DNA of 52,652 bases from Parcubacteria group bacterium GW2011_GWA2_42_14 (GCA_000998135.1 LCCV01000012.1:1-52652); one strand, 5' to 3'. Numbered from the stretch's first letter, positions 16,082 through 24,948 are shown. Numbers and translations are program-made. Notes: generated from the sequence alone by a model not told the origin.

Positions 16082-17320
16082 ATGTTTAATATATACGCAA
16101 TACTAATTATCACAATGATGCTCACCAAGTTTGCCCTTGATTTAACCGCGAATTTGCTTAATTTACGGACTCTTAAAAGAAACCTTCCTGATGAATTTTC
16201 CGGTGTTTTCAACGTTGAATCATACAAAAAATCGCAAGATTACACGAGAACCAATACAAAATTTCAGATGATTGAATTGACTTTCGGTTTTGCCCTAATT
16301 CTTGTTTTCTGGTTTGGCGGAGGTTTCGGAACGCTTGATTCCTATATAAGAAGCTGGAATTTTCCTGAAATCTGGACTGGACTGCTTTATATCGGCATTC
16401 TTACCTTGGGAAACGCGCTTATTTTTCTGCCATTCAGCATTTATCACACCTTTGTAATAGAAGAGCGTTTTGGCTTTAACCGCACGACTCCGAAAACTTT
16501 TATTCTTGACCTTTTGAAAATGCTGGCTTTAGGAATTTTGCTTGGAGGCGCGTTGCTTGCGTCTGTTCTTTATTTATTTCAATATGGCGGCGGCCTTGCC
16601 TGGATTTATGCGTGGCTGGCGGTAGCGCTTTTTTCTTTAATTGTGAGTTTTTTGGGACCCCGTTTGCTTATGCCGATTTTCCTAAAATTTACTCCTTTGG
16701 AAGAAGGCGAATTGAAAAAATCTATTATGGATTTGGCGGAAAAGCTGAATTTCCCTGTTTCGGGAATTTATGTAATTGACGGCTCCAGACGTTCCAGCAA
16801 AACCAACGCTTTCTTCACCGGCTTTGGCAAGCACAAGCGCATTGCTTTATTTGATACGCTGATTGCCAAACAAACAATTCCGGAACTAGTTTCGGTGCTT
16901 GCGCATGAAATCGGGCACTATAAGAAAAGGCATATGATTACCGGCTTGGTTCTCGGAATTCTGCAAACCGGCCTGATGCTTTTCCTGTTTTCTTATTTTC
17001 TTCTGATTACGGAATTTTTCACAGCTTTCGGCCTGAATCAGCCGTCAGTTTATGCCGGATTGATTATTTTCTTTCTTGCTTATTCGTTTTTAGGAAGGAT
17101 TGAATCGGTTTTAATGAATATCTTGTCGCGAAAACATGAGTATGAAGCAGACGTCTATGCGGCAAAAAACACAAAAAATCCGGAAATTATGATTTCCGCC
17201 CTGAAAAAACTTTCGTTGGACAACCTCTCCAATCTTGAACCACATCCTTTCTATGTTTTCCTGAATTACAGCCACCCTCCGGTTTTGGAACGCATCAGAA
17301 CATTGCGTAAAATGATTTAA
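16082..17320 (+). CDS. M48 family Ste24-like membrane zinc endopeptidase
   Basis: Intramembrane zinc protease related to the CAAX prenyl protease Ste24 and to HtpX, probably used for membrane-protein quality control. The N-terminal block has FNVESYKKSQDYTRTNTKF-like sequence typical of the Ste24 N-terminal domain, followed by several membrane helices (about 55-80, 100-120, 140-165, 175-200). The zinc motif HEIGH is at about 277-281 in LAHEIGHYKKRH. Two more helices follow, then SRKHEYEADVYA, which supplies the third zinc ligand (about 357). The C-terminal HPFYVFLNYSHPP is typical of the Ste24 group and argues against HtpX. Length 412 is normal for the family. Confidence 0.9.
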   Translation: MFNIYAILIITMMLTKFALDLTANLLNLRTLKRNLPDEFSGVFNVESYKKSQDYTRTNTKFQMIELTFGFALILVFWFGGGFGTLDSYIRSWNFPEIWTGLLYIGILTLGNALIFLPFSIYHTFVIEERFGFNRTTPKTFILDLLKMLALGILLGGALLASVLYLFQYGGGLAWIYAWLAVALFSLIVSFLGPRLLMPIFLKFTPLEEGELKKSIMDLAEKLNFPVSGIYVIDGSRRSSKTNAFFTGFGKHKRIALFDTLIAKQTIPELVSVLAHEIGHYKKRHMITGLVLGILQTGLMLFLFSYFLLITEFFTAFGLNQPSVYAGLIIFFLAYSFLGRIESVLMNILSRKHEYEADVYAAKNTKNPEIMISALKKLSLDNLSNLEPHPFYVFLNYSHPPVLERIRTLRKMI

Positions 17321-17345
17321 AACGCGAATATAAAATATAAATAGT

Positions 17346-17391
17346 CCGCACATAAAAGCCGGCTAACCCGCCAAGAGTGTGCGGTATTTTT
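17346..17391 (+). terminator. Terminator after the Ste24-like gene
   Basis: CCGCACA (17346-17352) pairs with TGTGCGG (17378-17384), with a smaller GC-rich stem inside, followed by TATTTTTTT on the plus strand. Confidence 0.75.
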
Positions 17392-17451
17392 TTATAAAAA
17401 AAGGACGCGGCGAGATTCTATCGCGCGCGCCCCTACTACGAACGATCACGG

Positions 17452-17691
17452 CTACAGGACGAAGGACAACACCCACGTCGCGATAGCGGCTGGAACAGCG
17501 ATCTCGCCGAAAAACAATCCAGCGACCATGCACGGCAGGAACGGCACATGCACGGGGACGCCCTTGAAGTACGTTCCCCAGAACTGCACCGTATATTGCA
17601 CCGCCCAGCCGCCGATAAAGATGTTGAAGGTAATGAACACGAAGAAAAAAAGAACTACACCAATCACTCCAAAATCCATGAGCCACTTCAT
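17452..17691 (-). CDS. Small two- or three-helix membrane protein, foreign-looking composition
   Basis: A 79-residue, very hydrophobic protein with helices at about 6-30, 33-45 (amphipathic) and 50-78; not recognised. The start at 17691 is supported by AAGGAGGGG a few bases upstream. As with the gene at 15314-15808, its codons are visibly richer in G+C than the surroundings, and it is a single-gene unit with its own promoter. A longer overlapping frame at 17363-17686 in another phase has no ribosome site and is taken as a shadow. Confidence 0.6.
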   Translation of the reverse strand: MKWLMDFGVIGVVLFFFVFITFNIFIGGWAVQYTVQFWGTYFKGVPVHVPFLPCMVAGLFFGEIAVPAAIATWVLSFVL

Positions 17692-17770
17692 GTTACCCCT
17701 CCTTCTGTGGGTTTTTATCGGTTTTCGCTAGGAAAAATAGCACAATTGCCATCTTCCCGAGAATATATTA

Positions 17771-17799
17771 ATAATAGCATAATTGAAAAATAAAGTCAA
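17771..17799 (-). promoter_or_regulatory. Promoter of the small membrane protein gene
   Basis: Minus-strand TTGACT (17794-17799), 17-base spacer, TGC-TATTAT (hexamer 17771-17776). It gives a leader of about 70 bases. Confidence 0.75.
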
Positions 17800-17810
17800 A
17801 TGAAAATGCA

Positions 17811-17837
17811 AAAAAGGCCATAAACAATGGCCTTTTT
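17811..17837. terminator. Bidirectional terminator between dksA-like gene and the small membrane gene
   Basis: Perfect 11-pair stem AAAAAGGCCAT/ATGGCCTTTTT with a 5-base loop. Its A- and T-runs allow use in both directions; the likely user is the minus-strand dksA-like gene ending at 17959. Confidence 0.8.
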
Positions 17838-17958
17838 CAATTTTTAAGCAACACTGAGCGTTGCTTAAATTTTTAAATGATGAGTATTGTCTTAAGGTTT
17901 TGGTTTAGTTCTCGACAAGCTCGAACAGTAACGAGTTTTCGGATAGTTTGACTGGTTT

Positions 17959-18330
17959 TCAACTGCATTCGATATCAAACTCCGCGGCCGGATTGGCATA
18001 AAGACGCTCTTTGGAAATTTCCTTTCCGCATTTTTGGCACAAGCCAAAACCGTCTTTATTTATTCTTTCCAGCGCCCGGTTTACTTCAGCCAAACGCGTT
18101 TCCAGCGTAAATTCTTTAGCTGTCAAATTCTCATATTCTTCTACCTCATCGGCGGATTCATCCAAAGAAGAATGCGAACCGGATTGCGCTTCACCCATTT
18201 GTGGAAAAACAGTATCCCAATCCCCTTTCATATTAGGGTCTTTTTTGGCAAAAGAAGATAAATCCTTTTCTAAAAGGACTTTCTCTTCAAGAAGTTTTTG
18301 TTTTAATTGTTCAAGCAGTGTTTTATCCAT
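17959..18330 (-). CDS. DksA/TraR-type zinc-finger protein lacking the fourth cysteine
   Basis: Likely binds the RNA polymerase secondary channel and modulates transcription. From the ATG at 18330 (MDKTLLEQLKQKL) it has 123 residues: two long antiparallel helices and a C-terminal CQKCGKEISKERLYANP finger. The family uses four cysteines (C-x2-C ... C-x2-C), but here the protein ends ...IECS, so only three are present. An upstream in-frame ATG at 18402 would add 24 basic residues unlike the family and is not preferred. It is divergent from lon, with about 150 bases between the promoter regions. Confidence 0.85.
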   Translation of the reverse strand: MDKTLLEQLKQKLLEEKVLLEKDLSSFAKKDPNMKGDWDTVFPQMGEAQSGSHSSLDESADEVEEYENLTAKEFTLETRLAEVNRALERINKDGFGLCQKCGKEISKERLYANPAAEFDIECS

Positions 18331-18482
18331 AAAATCTGTTTGGAGCAATCTTTTAGGTTTTAGCTTATAGCTCTTAGAACGAACCCGAATACCTCGTACC
18401 AAAAGCTAATCCTTAAAACCCAAACCCTATATTTAGAGCAAACTATTATTAGAATAACATAACCGAGAATAACAAACAAGGG

Positions 18483-18510
18483 TTGTCAAAATATAAATAC
18501 CTGCTATAAT
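18483..18510 (+). promoter_or_regulatory. Promoter of lon
   Basis: TTGTCA (18483-18488), 16-base spacer, TGC-TATAAT (18505-18510). The ribosome site AAAGGA lies about nine bases before the lon ATG at 18567. No CIRCE-like or heat-shock operator was recognised. Confidence 0.75.
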
Positions 18511-18566
18511 CCAACCAATGATTGTTCCTTGAAAAACCCCTATAAACAGAACAAAAGGAAAAGCTT

Positions 18567-20993
18567 ATGTCACCGGAAAACCATACCGAACAAATGCCGC
18601 CGCTTTTGCCATTGATAATTATCAGGGAAACTGTTCTTTTTCCGGATAACCCGGTTACGTTTCCTACAAACCTTGGACCCGTTTTTGCCAGAGTCGTAGA
18701 AAACGCTACTGCCGTTATTGTTGCTTCAACAGGCGCGAATATGACCGATGGTTTTACTTTTGGCGTTGTCGGGGAAGTTCGCGCTTTACGCCGCGAAGAA
18801 ACCGAACAGCAGATTGAAATCATGGGCCTTTTTCCCTGCAAAATGAAAACGGTTGAAAAAATTTCTTCGGTAAACGAAGAACCGTATTTTCTTGCCGGAT
18901 GGGAAAAAATAGCGGATATTCCTTTGACCGAGGAAATTTGGCGCGACGAAAAATTTCAGCATAATTTTTCCGCTTTCAAAAAGATGATTGCCGAAAATTA
19001 TGAATTAATAATTAATACGGGATTCAGCAACTTTTTTCCAGCTCTGCGGTATTTTTTTGAAGAAGGAATATTTGCTTTAGAAATGGCCGACCGTGGCAGT
19101 TTCACCGCGACCCTTAATAAAATCGCGATGATTTTTAATCATTCCCCGCGGCCTTGCCGAAAAAAATTATTGGAGGTGCTTGGCGAACCAAAGGCCCTTA
19201 AACGCCTTGACAAACTTGCGTTTCTTGCCCAAGATGACAATAAATATTTTAAAGATATGCAACGAATAATGGATATGGCTGGCGGCAGGGCTGGTAAAAA
19301 AAACGGGTATGGCGACGATAATGACAAACATCCGCTTGAAAAACTCTATGATGAAAAGAAAGATAAAATGTCCGAAGAAGCAAGAAAAATCGTGAAACAG
19401 GAAATGGAGCGCCTTTCCAGAACCCCTCCCCAGGCCGCGGAATATCAGGTTACGGAAAAATATATTGAATACCTTCTTAAAATTCCTTGGGGACAATATA
19501 CCGAGGACTCAATTGATATGACGCGAATAAAGGAAATTCTTGATGAAGACCATTGGGGGCTTGAAGAGCCCAAAGAGCGGGTGGTTGAAAACATAGCGGC
19601 AAAATCATTTAACCCTAAAAAGAAAGAGCCGATTATTTGTTTTATCGGCCCTCCGGGTGTGGGCAAAACATCTCTTGGAAAATCAATTGCCAGAGCCCTT
19701 AACAGAAAATTCGTCCGTACATCGGTCGGCGGAATTGACGACGAAGCGGAAATCAGGGGACATCGCCGTACTTATATCGGCGCCATTCCCGGAAGATTCA
19801 TTGAAGGATTGCTCAGGGCCGGTTCAATGAATCCGGTTTTCATGATTGATGAAATTGACAAACTCGGACAGGGAACCCGTGGCGACCCGAAAGCGGCGCT
19901 TCTTGAGGTCCTTGACCCGGAGCAAAACAATAGTTTTGTTGACAATTATCTGGCCATAGGCGTTGACCTTTCGCAAGTGCTTTTCATAACCACCGCCAAC
20001 ATGGAAAACGGAATTCCGGAACCTCTATTTGACCGCATGGAAACAATCTATTTTCCAAGCTATACCGAAGATGAAAAAATAAAAATCGCGGAAAAATTCA
20101 TTATCCCTAAAAAGATGCTGGAATTCGGCCTGGACTCCGAAACGGAAATACTGCGCGCGAAAAATCTCTGGCCTTTTAAAATAAAAATTGATAAAGACGT
20201 TCTTTCCGAAATCATAAACGAATATACCGCCGAAGCCGGAGTAAGAGACCTGGAAAGGAAAATAGACGCCATTTTCAGAAAAATAACCAGAAGGGCCCTG
20301 GAAACGGGACAAAAAGATTGGGAAATAAAAAACGAAAACCTCCTGCTTTATCTCGTAAAAAAAGATAAAGTTATTAAAAAGCATGATTTAAAGAAAAACT
20401 TACCCGTGGGAGTTGCTCCGATGCTGGCCGTATCTTCCGCCGGAGGAATAGTGCTTTACGTTGAAGCGGCATATCGCGATAAAGGAGTGAGTCATCGTAA
20501 AATCAAGGTTACCGGGGTTGACCCAAAAAATCAGCATATCGGACGCATGATTGAGGAATCGGCGGACGCGGCCTGGGACTTTCTTTTCAAAAAGGGCGGC
20601 ATACTTTCGAATTTGTCTTTGCCTGAAAAAATTTATCTTCATCTAAGATTTGCCAATGGCGGAGTGCCGAAAGACGGGACATCGGCCGGAATTGCCATTC
20701 TTTGGGCGCTTTACTCGCTTTTTACGGAACAAAAAGTAATTCCGGAACTTGCCGCGACCGGTGAAATCACGCTTGCCATGGGAGAAACTTTCCCGGTGGG
20801 AGGCGTAAAAGAAAAACTTATAGCCGCTTGCCGCGCCGGAGCGAAAAAAGTTGTGATTCCAATGGCCAATATAAACGACATAGACGACATCCCGGATGAA
20901 ATTAAACAAAAAGTTCAGATTATTCCCTGCGAAACAATGGTTGAAACTCTTAAAATCGCTTTTCCGAATTGCGAAAAATTAAGAACTCTTTAA
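18567..20993 (+). CDS. lon: ATP-dependent protease LonA
   Basis: Cytoplasmic protease that unfolds and degrades damaged and regulatory proteins. Residues about 10-205 are the Lon substrate-binding (LAN) domain, followed by a coiled helical region. The AAA module has Walker A GPPGVGKT at 361-368, Walker B PVFMIDEIDKLG at about 425-436 and a TTAN sensor. The C-terminal protease domain carries the Ser-Lys dyad: S706 in PKDGTSAGIA and K748 in PVGGVKEKL. The family is usually 770-810 residues, so this is full length. It stands alone between its promoter and a terminator at 21009. Confidence 0.97.
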   Translation: MSPENHTEQMPPLLPLIIIRETVLFPDNPVTFPTNLGPVFARVVENATAVIVASTGANMTDGFTFGVVGEVRALRREETEQQIEIMGLFPCKMKTVEKISSVNEEPYFLAGWEKIADIPLTEEIWRDEKFQHNFSAFKKMIAENYELIINTGFSNFFPALRYFFEEGIFALEMADRGSFTATLNKIAMIFNHSPRPCRKKLLEVLGEPKALKRLDKLAFLAQDDNKYFKDMQRIMDMAGGRAGKKNGYGDDNDKHPLEKLYDEKKDKMSEEARKIVKQEMERLSRTPPQAAEYQVTEKYIEYLLKIPWGQYTEDSIDMTRIKEILDEDHWGLEEPKERVVENIAAKSFNPKKKEPIICFIGPPGVGKTSLGKSIARALNRKFVRTSVGGIDDEAEIRGHRRTYIGAIPGRFIEGLLRAGSMNPVFMIDEIDKLGQGTRGDPKAALLEVLDPEQNNSFVDNYLAIGVDLSQVLFITTANMENGIPEPLFDRMETIYFPSYTEDEKIKIAEKFIIPKKMLEFGLDSETEILRAKNLWPFKIKIDKDVLSEIINEYTAEAGVRDLERKIDAIFRKITRRALETGQKDWEIKNENLLLYLVKKDKVIKKHDLKKNLPVGVAPMLAVSSAGGIVLYVEAAYRDKGVSHRKIKVTGVDPKNQHIGRMIEESADAAWDFLFKKGGILSNLSLPEKIYLHLRFANGGVPKDGTSAGIAILWALYSLFTEQKVIPELAATGEITLAMGETFPVGGVKEKLIAACRAGAKKVVIPMANINDIDDIPDEIKQKVQIIPCETMVETLKIAFPNCEKLRTL

Positions 20994-21008
20994 AAAAATT
21001 TAATTACA

Positions 21009-21034
21009 CCCGCCCCCAAAAGGCGGGGTTTTTA
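21009..21034 (+). terminator. Terminator of lon
   Basis: CCCGCC (21009-21014) pairs with GGCGGG (21022-21027), followed by GTTTTTAT. Confidence 0.8.
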
Positions 21035-21103
21035 TATAAAATATAAAAAACACGAGGCGGCGTCCTTTTAAAATCCGCGCTAAAATGCTAAAAATATATT
21101 AGT

Positions 21104-21805
21104 ATGAATAAAAACATCCTTACACAAGAACTTATTGATTCCGGTTATTTAAAAACGCAGCGGATTATTGACGCATTTAAAAATATTGACCGGGCTGATT
21201 TTATTTTGGAAAAATACAAAAACGAAGCATACGAAAATTATCCCCTGCCCATACTGGGGAGCCAGACAATTTCCCAGCCGTTAACGGTGGCTTTTATGCT
21301 GGAATTGCTTGACCCCAAACCCGGAGAAAAAATTTTGGATATAGGCGCGGGCTCGGGGTGGCAAAGCTCATTATTAGCATATATAGTTAAAAAATTCCAA
21401 ATCCAAAATTCTAAATCCCAAATAAATTCAAAAATCGAAGTTCAAAATTCAAAACACGGTCTTGTTGTGGCTGTTGAAAGAATTAAGGAGTTATGCGATT
21501 TTGCCAAAACCAACATTGAGAAATATAAGTTTATTTCAAACGGAATTGTAAAATTTTATTGTGAGGATGCAACGGCCGGATTGCCGCCGGAAGGGCCGTT
21601 TGATAAAATAATTGCCGCGGCCGCGGCCAGCCGAGAGATTCCCGAAGAATGGAAAAACCAGTTAAAGCCCGGAGGAAAAATCGTAGCGCCAATCAACGGC
21701 TCAATTTGGCTTTTTGAAGAAACCTTAACTGAAGAATGGAATGAAAAAGAATTTCCGGGATTTAGTTTTGTGCCGCTTGTAAATAATAGACCCGTTGCTT
21801 ATTAA
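21104..21805 (+). CDS. pcm: Protein-L-isoaspartate O-methyltransferase
   Basis: Methylates isoaspartyl residues in damaged proteins using SAM so that they can be repaired. It has the family's LPILGSQTISQPLTVAFML substrate segment (about 48-66) and the SAM motif EKILDIGAGSGWQSSLLA (about 76-93), then VVAVERIKELCDFA and GPFDKIIAAAAASREIP. Between the first two SAM-fold strands there is an Asn/Ser/Lys/Gln-rich stretch (about 97-118) encoded by a simple AT-rich repeat. It falls in a surface loop and is absent from typical family members. Start ATG at 21104; ribosome site weak. mltG follows 45 bases later in the same direction. Confidence 0.93.
   Translation: MNKNILTQELIDSGYLKTQRIIDAFKNIDRADFILEKYKNEAYENYPLPILGSQTISQPLTVAFMLELLDPKPGEKILDIGAGSGWQSSLLAYIVKKFQIQNSKSQINSKIEVQNSKHGLVVAVERIKELCDFAKTNIEKYKFISNGIVKFYCEDATAGLPPEGPFDKIIAAAAASREIPEEWKNQLKPGGKIVAPINGSIWLFEETLTEEWNEKEFPGFSFVPLVNNRPVAY
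21392..21456 (+). repeat. AT-rich simple repeat read in frame inside pcm
   Basis: Repeated AAATCCAAAATTC / AAATCCCAAATAAATTC units without a stop codon, adding about 21 residues to a loop of the methyltransferase. It resembles intergenic filler repeats. Confidence 0.75.
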
Positions 21806-21850
21806 GGTTTTAGCCGTTTTTTTAAAAAATTAGCGGCTTAAAATAAAAAG

Positions 21851-22906
21851 ATGAATACTTCATCAAAAAAAATATTCAAAGCAATCGTTGTCGGGTTTTT
21901 TATTTTGGGTTACGGCTGGGCTTATCTTTTAACTCCGCATACTTCTTTTCAAGGTTCAAAATCGGTTGAAATCGTAAAAGGCGAGGGTTCGCGCGCTATT
22001 GCCGAAAAATTGAAAGATAACGGTTTTATCCGGTCAAAATGGATGCTTATTTTATATTTAACAATTACCGGCAGGGATAGTGACTTAAAACCGGGGAATT
22101 TTGTATTTTCTTCAAGCTCTGCTATTCCTGAAATTGTAAAACGGCTTTCGTCAGAAAGCGCTGCAGAACAAGTCATTACCGTTCTTGAGGGATGGAATAT
22201 TGACGATATAACCGAATATTTTGAAAAAGAAAATATTTTGTCAGCAAACGATTTTTATACAATTGCCAAGGGCAAAAATTCGGAGTCATGGCAAAAACTT
22301 ATTTCTTTTTTTCCCTTTCTTTCGGAAGTTCCAAAAACATCAGGGCTGGAGGGCTATCTTTTTCCCGATACATACAAAATTTACAAAAACGCGTCTGCCA
22401 AAGAAATTATTATAAAAATGCTGGAAAATTTTAAAAAAAAGGTAGTTCCGGAATTGCAATTGGAAATAGCAAGGCGCAACAAATCTCTTTTTGAAATAAT
22501 AATAACGGCCTCTTTGATTGAAAAGGAGGTTATAAGCGAGGAAGACCGCGCTTTGATTTCTGGAATTTTATGGAAACGGTTGGAATTGGGAATTGGTTTA
22601 AACGTGGACGCGACAATAAACTATATTAAACAAGTAACATGTAACATGAAACATGAAACATGTAATATACGACCATCGGCAAAAATTTCTACTGACGATA
22701 CTAAACTGGAATCTCCTTACAATACTTATAAATACCGAGGACTGCCGCCCGGCCCCATTTCCAATCCCGGGCTTTCGGCAATCAAATCCGCAATTTATCC
22801 TAAAAAATCCGAATATCTTTATTATTTATCTAAACCCGGCGGCGAGACCGTTTTTTCCCAAACCATGGAAGAACACAACATCGCCAAAACAAAATATTTA
22901 AAATAA
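21851..22906 (+). CDS. mltG: Endolytic murein transglycosylase MltG (YceG-like)
   Basis: Membrane-anchored enzyme that cuts growing peptidoglycan strands and helps set glycan length. Residues about 10-30 are a single membrane anchor. A LysM-like subdomain follows (VEIVKGEGSRAIAEKLKDNGFIRSK..., split here for length), then the catalytic region with EGYLFPDTYKI (about 168-178), TASLIEKEV (about 219-227, the catalytic glutamate in SLIEKE), and a C-terminal LPPGPISNPGLSAIKSA segment. A Cys/Met/His-containing stretch at about 262-275 is encoded by a simple palindromic repeat and is not a family feature. Length 351 is normal. Confidence 0.95.
   Translation: MNTSSKKIFKAIVVGFFILGYGWAYLLTPHTSFQGSKSVEIVKGEGSRAIAEKLKDNGFIRSKWMLILYLTITGRDSDLKPGNFVFSSSSAIPEIVKRLSSESAAEQVITVLEGWNIDDITEYFEKENILSANDFYTIAKGKNSESWQKLISFFPFLSEVPKTSGLEGYLFPDTYKIYKNASAKEIIIKMLENFKKKVVPELQLEIARRNKSLFEIIITASLIEKEVISEEDRALISGILWKRLELGIGLNVDATINYIKQVTCNMKHETCNIRPSAKISTDDTKLESPYNTYKYRGLPPGPISNPGLSAIKSAIYPKKSEYLYYLSKPGGETVFSQTMEEHNIAKTKYLK
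22634..22668 (+). repeat. AACATGAAACATG-type repeat read in frame inside mltG
   Basis: Tandem AACATG/AAACATG units bounded by ACATGT palindromes, open in frame, adding about 12 residues to a loop between catalytic blocks. The same word family appears in the gap at 37200-37288 beside gpmI. Confidence 0.7.
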
Positions 22907-22950
22907 ACACGGGGTTCCCTGACCGTCCGAAAACCGCAAAAATCAGTTTA

Positions 22951-23100
22951 TCGTCATTCTGAGCGAAGCGAAGAATCTAAAGACCTTTTGCAAAATAAGG
23001 ATTCCGCTGAAATTTTATTCCCTGAGCCGAGTCGAAGGGTAAAATTTCAGCATAAAATCTTATAAAATTAAAGTATGTCTTCGACAAGCTCAGACAATAA
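22951..23100. repeat. Cluster of short palindromic repeat fragments
   Basis: Contains GTCATTCTGAGCGAAGCGAAGAATCT, cited here only as a family name (22952-22977), a CCCTGAGCCGAGTCGAAGGG palindrome (about 23021-23040) and TGTCTTCGACAAGCTCAGACA-like arms (about 23076-23096). There is no coding frame. Confidence 0.6.
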
Positions 23101-23112
23101 AAACGCAAAATA

Positions 23113-23137
23113 CCGAGGAAAAAATCCTCGGCTTTTT
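23113..23137 (+). terminator. Terminator between mltG and the ABC ATPase gene
   Basis: CCGAGGA/TCCTCGG stem with an A5 loop followed by CTTTTTT on the plus strand. A-runs inside also make it usable from the minus strand. Confidence 0.8.
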
Positions 23138-23142
23138 TAAAT

Positions 23143-24036
23143 TTATAAATCCTTTCTTTCTTCTTCGGTAAGCGTCTGAAAAGAATCGGGGTGTTTAAGA
23201 TTAAAGCGCGTAACATGCTGAAAGTGGACCGGATCAAAAGCATCCTGGCGAATCTGCTGAATAAGCCCGCGAAATTCGGGCAAGTCCTTAACGGCAGTGG
23301 CGTTTACCCGGCGCGCCAAAGCCACATCAAACACAATTTTTGAACCGCGGCCAAAATTATTTCCCCTACCGTCGCTATAATACTGCGAAAGAGCCAAAAC
23401 TCGCGTTCCCAAGAATACCGCTTCTTCAAGGTCGTGAGTCACAAAAAATACGGTCATCTTAAATTCTTCCCATATCTCCAGAGTGAAAATCTGAAGATTT
23501 TCCCTGGTGCTGGGGTCAAGCGCCCCGAACGGCTCGTCCATCATCAAAATTTTTGGCTTCATAATTAAGGCCTGAACAATAGCAACCCGCTGCTGCATTC
23601 CACCGGAAAGCTCATGCGGATATTTGTCCTTGTGATTCTCAAGGCCAACCCTCTTAAGATATTCCATGGCCTCGTCACGCATTTCTTTGCGGCGGCTATA
23701 GCGCTCGAAAATTCCTGTAGAAAACCGCGGACCCAATAAAACATTGTCCAAAACTGAAAGATGGGGATAAAGCGGATATTTCTGATACACTATTCCGCGT
23801 TCCGGATTCGGATAGCCAACCGGCTTTCCTCCGACCATGATGGAACCGGATATCGGTCTTTCCTGGCCCAAGATTAACCGGAAAAGAGTTGACTTGCCGC
23901 AGCCAGACGGCCCGACCAGGGTGCAAAATTCTCCTTTGCTTACCGCCAAATCAATATCGTCCAGCACCATCTTATCGCCATAGGCCTTATGAACATTTTC
24001 AAGGTAAAGAAAATATGGCTTCGGATCTTTGACCAT
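23143..24036 (-). CDS. ABC importer ATP-binding subunit (nitrate/sulfonate/taurine type)
   Basis: Powers uptake through the permease encoded just upstream. From the ATG at 24036 (MVKDPKPYFLYLENVHK) it has 297 residues. Motifs: Walker A GPSGCGKST (about 41-49), Q-loop VYQKYPLYPHL, signature LSGGMQQR, Walker B KILMMDEPFGALD and switch VTHDLEEAVFL. This is the SsuB/TauB/NrtD pattern. The extra C-terminal 70 residues (RVNATAVKDLPEFRGLIQQI...) are not part of the core. The start is chosen by an AAGGAG site six bases upstream; a longer frame from 24090 overlaps the permease gene. It follows the permease stop by 10 bases, so the two are one operon. The substrate is not known. Confidence 0.93.
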   Translation of the reverse strand: MVKDPKPYFLYLENVHKAYGDKMVLDDIDLAVSKGEFCTLVGPSGCGKSTLFRLILGQERPISGSIMVGGKPVGYPNPERGIVYQKYPLYPHLSVLDNVLLGPRFSTGIFERYSRRKEMRDEAMEYLKRVGLENHKDKYPHELSGGMQQRVAIVQALIMKPKILMMDEPFGALDPSTRENLQIFTLEIWEEFKMTVFFVTHDLEEAVFLGTRVLALSQYYSDGRGNNFGRGSKIVFDVALARRVNATAVKDLPEFRGLIQQIRQDAFDPVHFQHVTRFNLKHPDSFQTLTEEERKDL

Positions 24037-24046
24037 GATTTTCTCC

Positions 24047-24880
24047 TTAAACCTCTGCCACTTGATACCAGGGATATTTCCGGGAAACAAACTTTTTCAA
24101 AATCCAATCCATCGCGTATCCCAAAAAAGTAATCCATAAAACATACGGAATAATTATATCCATGGCCAGAAATCGGCGAACCAAATAAATCCTGTAACCC
24201 AAACCATCGGTTGAGGCAATGGCTTCGGCCGCAATCAGAAAAAGCCAGGCGGCACCCATTGACAACCGAACGGCATTAATCAAAACCGGCATCATTTGAG
24301 GCAGGGCCACACGATAAACAACGCCCAACTGTGAAGCGCCTAAAGTTAAGGCCTTGGTTATTTGTTCTCTTGGAATTTTTTCGGCTGTGCGCAAAATTGA
24401 AATGGCAATAACAAACGATGTTCCGATAAAAACCAGCACAACCTTTACTAATTCATCAACCCCAAATACGATAAAGAGAACAGGAAGAACTGCCAATGGC
24501 GGGATAATGGCTAAAAATATATTAAAGGGCAACAACAGCGCTTTCATTCCCGGAAACAATCCCATATTCAATCCGAGCAATAAGCCAAATACGGCCGCCA
24601 ACGACAATCCCGTACCAAGTCGCTTCAAACTGACAATCGTATCTTCAAGCATAAGATATTTGCCGGTTCGCTGGTCTTCGGTAAATGCCATTCTGTATAC
24701 CGATTCGACCATTTTGGTCGGAGACGGTAAAAACTTGTCGTCGGGGTTGTCGAGAAGCCGTATATGTGAAGCAATAAGATAAATGGCTATGAGAATAATG
24801 AACGGCAATAGTGTTAAAACTACTTTCAGCCACTTTGGCGGTTCGGCATGGAGTCCCCAAAACCACGCTGCACGCTTCAT
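24047..24880 (-). CDS. ABC importer permease subunit (BPD_transp_1, SsuC/TauC type)
   Basis: Forms the membrane channel for the neighbouring ATPase. It is a 277-residue protein with about six membrane helices (about 20-40, 85-110, 115-135, 140-165, 210-235, 245-265). The EAA loop contacting the ATPase is visible at about 178-205 (ITKALTLGASQLGVVYRVALP). A ribosome site (AGGA) precedes the ATG at 24880. The gene starts from one half of an inverted promoter pair shared with the radical SAM gene. The binding protein genes are at 26099, 29711 and 34166, in the same orientation. Confidence 0.92.
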   Translation of the reverse strand: MKRAAWFWGLHAEPPKWLKVVLTLLPFIILIAIYLIASHIRLLDNPDDKFLPSPTKMVESVYRMAFTEDQRTGKYLMLEDTIVSLKRLGTGLSLAAVFGLLLGLNMGLFPGMKALLLPFNIFLAIIPPLAVLPVLFIVFGVDELVKVVLVFIGTSFVIAISILRTAEKIPREQITKALTLGASQLGVVYRVALPQMMPVLINAVRLSMGAAWLFLIAAEAIASTDGLGYRIYLVRRFLAMDIIIPYVLWITFLGYAMDWILKKFVSRKYPWYQVAEV

Positions 24881-24920
24881 TTCTTTTTCCTGTAAAAGAG
24901 CTTAAAATTGACTATTTACT

Positions 24921-24948
24921 ATAATATCATAAAAACCTATCTTGTCAA
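24921..24948 (-). promoter_or_regulatory. Promoter of the ABC permease-ATPase operon
   Basis: Minus-strand TTGACA (24943-24948), 16-base spacer, TGA-TATTAT (hexamer 24921-24926). The spacer sequence is almost the same as in the opposing promoter at 24961-24989. Confidence 0.8.

Noticed and set aside
17363-17686. 107-codon minus-strand frame in another phase over the small membrane gene
   Set aside because: Arg-rich translation without ribosome site; the 79-codon frame has a strong ribosome site and coherent membrane helices.
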